From: Halobacteriales archaeon QH_10_65_19
Lineage (GTDB): Archaea > Halobacteriota > Halobacteria > Halobacteriales > Haloarculaceae
Length of the DNA: 6,667 bases
Direction of reading: 5' to 3'
Assembly (NCBI GenBank): GCA_003022085.1
Contig: PXQK01000089.1
Coordinates: 1 to 6,667, forward strand
Shown here: piece by piece, positions 6,220-6,667 of the stretch
How the letters are laid out: each line of letters starts with the position of its first letter
How positions within the stretch are numbered: the stretch's first letter is position 1
Notes under the pieces: generated by a model
Database searches by the model: none
What the model saw: only the letters and a program-made list of their open reading frames with translations
What the model was told of the DNA's origin: nothing
Program-made: the position numbers and the translations under genes

Positions 6220-6435
6220 TGTTCAAATCTCCGTACGTACCCTTCGAGGTGGTCGGACAAATGTTCTCCGGCGGCGTTGAGCGCGTCGTTCGGCACTTCC
6301 CTCAGCGTCGTGATCGTACCGGACGACAAAACGGGTCACCCTACTCCGTTCAAGATCAATTCCGACCCGCTGCCGAACTGGCCCGCCCATTGGAGCCGTG
6401 TATGCCTTGTCGTAGTCTCGGGGATCGTCGTTCAT
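6201..6435 (-). pseudogene. Haloarchaeal conserved hypothetical gene, frameshifted and probably internally deleted
   Basis: The 5' part starts with ATG at 6433-6435 and encodes MNDDPRDYDKAYTAPMGGPV, then RQRVGIDLERSRVTRFVVRYDHDAEG. At about 6297-6305 the GC3-biased frame moves. The 3' part (6201-6299) encodes EVPNDALNAAGEHLSDHLEG, then YVRRFEQWHGIQ and TAA. The total of 235 nt is not a multiple of three. From memory, intact haloarchaeal relatives are about 100-120 residues, begin like this one, contain two extra blocks (after RFVV and after the RYDHD stretch), and end in a RFExWH-type tail. If so, two internal pieces are missing as well as the frame. No function is known to me. The gene lies between the phosphatidyltransferase gene and the extended mbf1, with the 3' end overlapping the latter by 19 nt. 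Simple sequencing error could explain the frameshift but not the shortening. Confidence 0.7.
6229..6232 (-). promoter_or_regulatory. Shine-Dalgarno GGAG before the long mbf1 start
   Basis: On the minus strand GGAG lies 9 nt before the ATG at 6219, within the coding tail of the preceding broken gene. It supports translation from the long start and coupling with the upstream gene. Confidence 0.5.
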
Positions 6436-6478
6436 GCCTCTGACTCGTCACTTAAGAGTGTCCACACTAACGACCGGC

Positions 6479-6667
6479 CTATCGTAGATCCCGCATCGCG
6501 TAGTAGAACCGCTGGAGTGCGGTGAGGTGTCCGACGACCGCGAAGATCACGAGCAGCCAGCCGACCGCGGTCAGCCCCAGGGCCGTCGCGTCGACGACCG
6601 CGGCGACAGTCGCGACGACGCCGATCAGCGCCAGCCGGTCCGCGCGGCCGAGTAGCCCGCCGTACAC
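6479..6667 (-). CDS. CDP-alcohol phosphatidyltransferase family protein (partial, C-terminus only)
   Basis: These integral membrane enzymes join a CDP-activated lipid to an alcohol headgroup such as inositol phosphate, serine or glycerol phosphate. Only the last 62 residues are present, ending RFYYAMRDLR and TAG at 6479-6481. The segment YGGLLGRADRLALIG resembles the conserved stretch before the last membrane helices of the haloarchaeal family. Two hydrophobic segments follow at about residues 12-32 and 34-47 of the visible part. The catalytic DG-x2-AR-x8-G-x3-D-x3-D motif would be upstream, outside the window, so the family call rests on the C-terminal pattern as I remember it. The GTG at the window edge is not a start; the frame is open to the right. 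It is probably the first gene of the minus-strand run, 43 bp before the broken hypothetical gene. Confidence 0.72.
   Translation of the reverse strand: MYGGLLGRADRLALIGVVATVAAVVDATALGLTAVGWLLVIFAVVGHLTALQRFYYAMRDLR

Overview
The window looks like chromosomal DNA from a haloarchaeon (class Halobacteria). Coding regions are very GC-rich, with mostly G or C in third positions. The proteins are strongly acidic. Two promoters have TATA boxes about 26-28 nt before the start codon, as expected for leaderless archaeal transcripts. Several genes are haloarchaeal or archaeal types: a fused PurN-AICAR transformylase, a 56-residue zinc-ribbon micro-protein like HVO_0758, and an MBF1 transcription factor with a zinc ribbon and a Ser/Gly linker. 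The genus cannot be named from sequence alone.

Layout, left to right. Positions 1-695 (minus) hold the N-terminal part of a MoxR-type AAA+ ATPase that runs off the left edge. Positions 696-1072 hold no intact gene, but 826-993 (plus) looks like a small gene disturbed by frameshifts. At 1073-1243 (minus) lies the zinc-ribbon micro-protein. It shares an 85-bp divergent promoter region with a glycosyltransferase gene at 1329-2362 (plus) related to glucosyl-3-phosphoglycerate synthase. That gene is broken: the part that should carry the DxD metal-binding motif is replaced by a second copy of a downstream 66-bp block, and the frame is lost there. Two hairpin-forming 33-34 bp repeats follow its stop. 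The purine biosynthesis gene purNH (2514-4205, plus) comes next and converges with an XdhC/CoxI-family gene (4212-5402, minus).

The right end is a minus-strand run read from high to low coordinates: the C-terminus of a CDP-alcohol phosphatidyltransferase (6479-6667), a broken haloarchaeal hypothetical gene (6201-6435), and MBF1 with an unusual 55-residue N-terminal extension (5473-6219). XdhC follows 70 bp further on.

The genes do not form one pathway: purine synthesis, molybdoenzyme maturation, basal transcription, lipid synthesis and a MoxR ATPase are mixed, as is common in a core haloarchaeal chromosome. I see no CRISPR array, transposase, integrase, toxin-antitoxin pair or recognisable defence system. 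The unusual aspect is damage and remodelling inside otherwise ordinary genes: one clear pseudogene, one probable pseudogene, a possible third, a read-through fusion in front of MBF1, and a palindromic repeat inserted in frame inside purNH.
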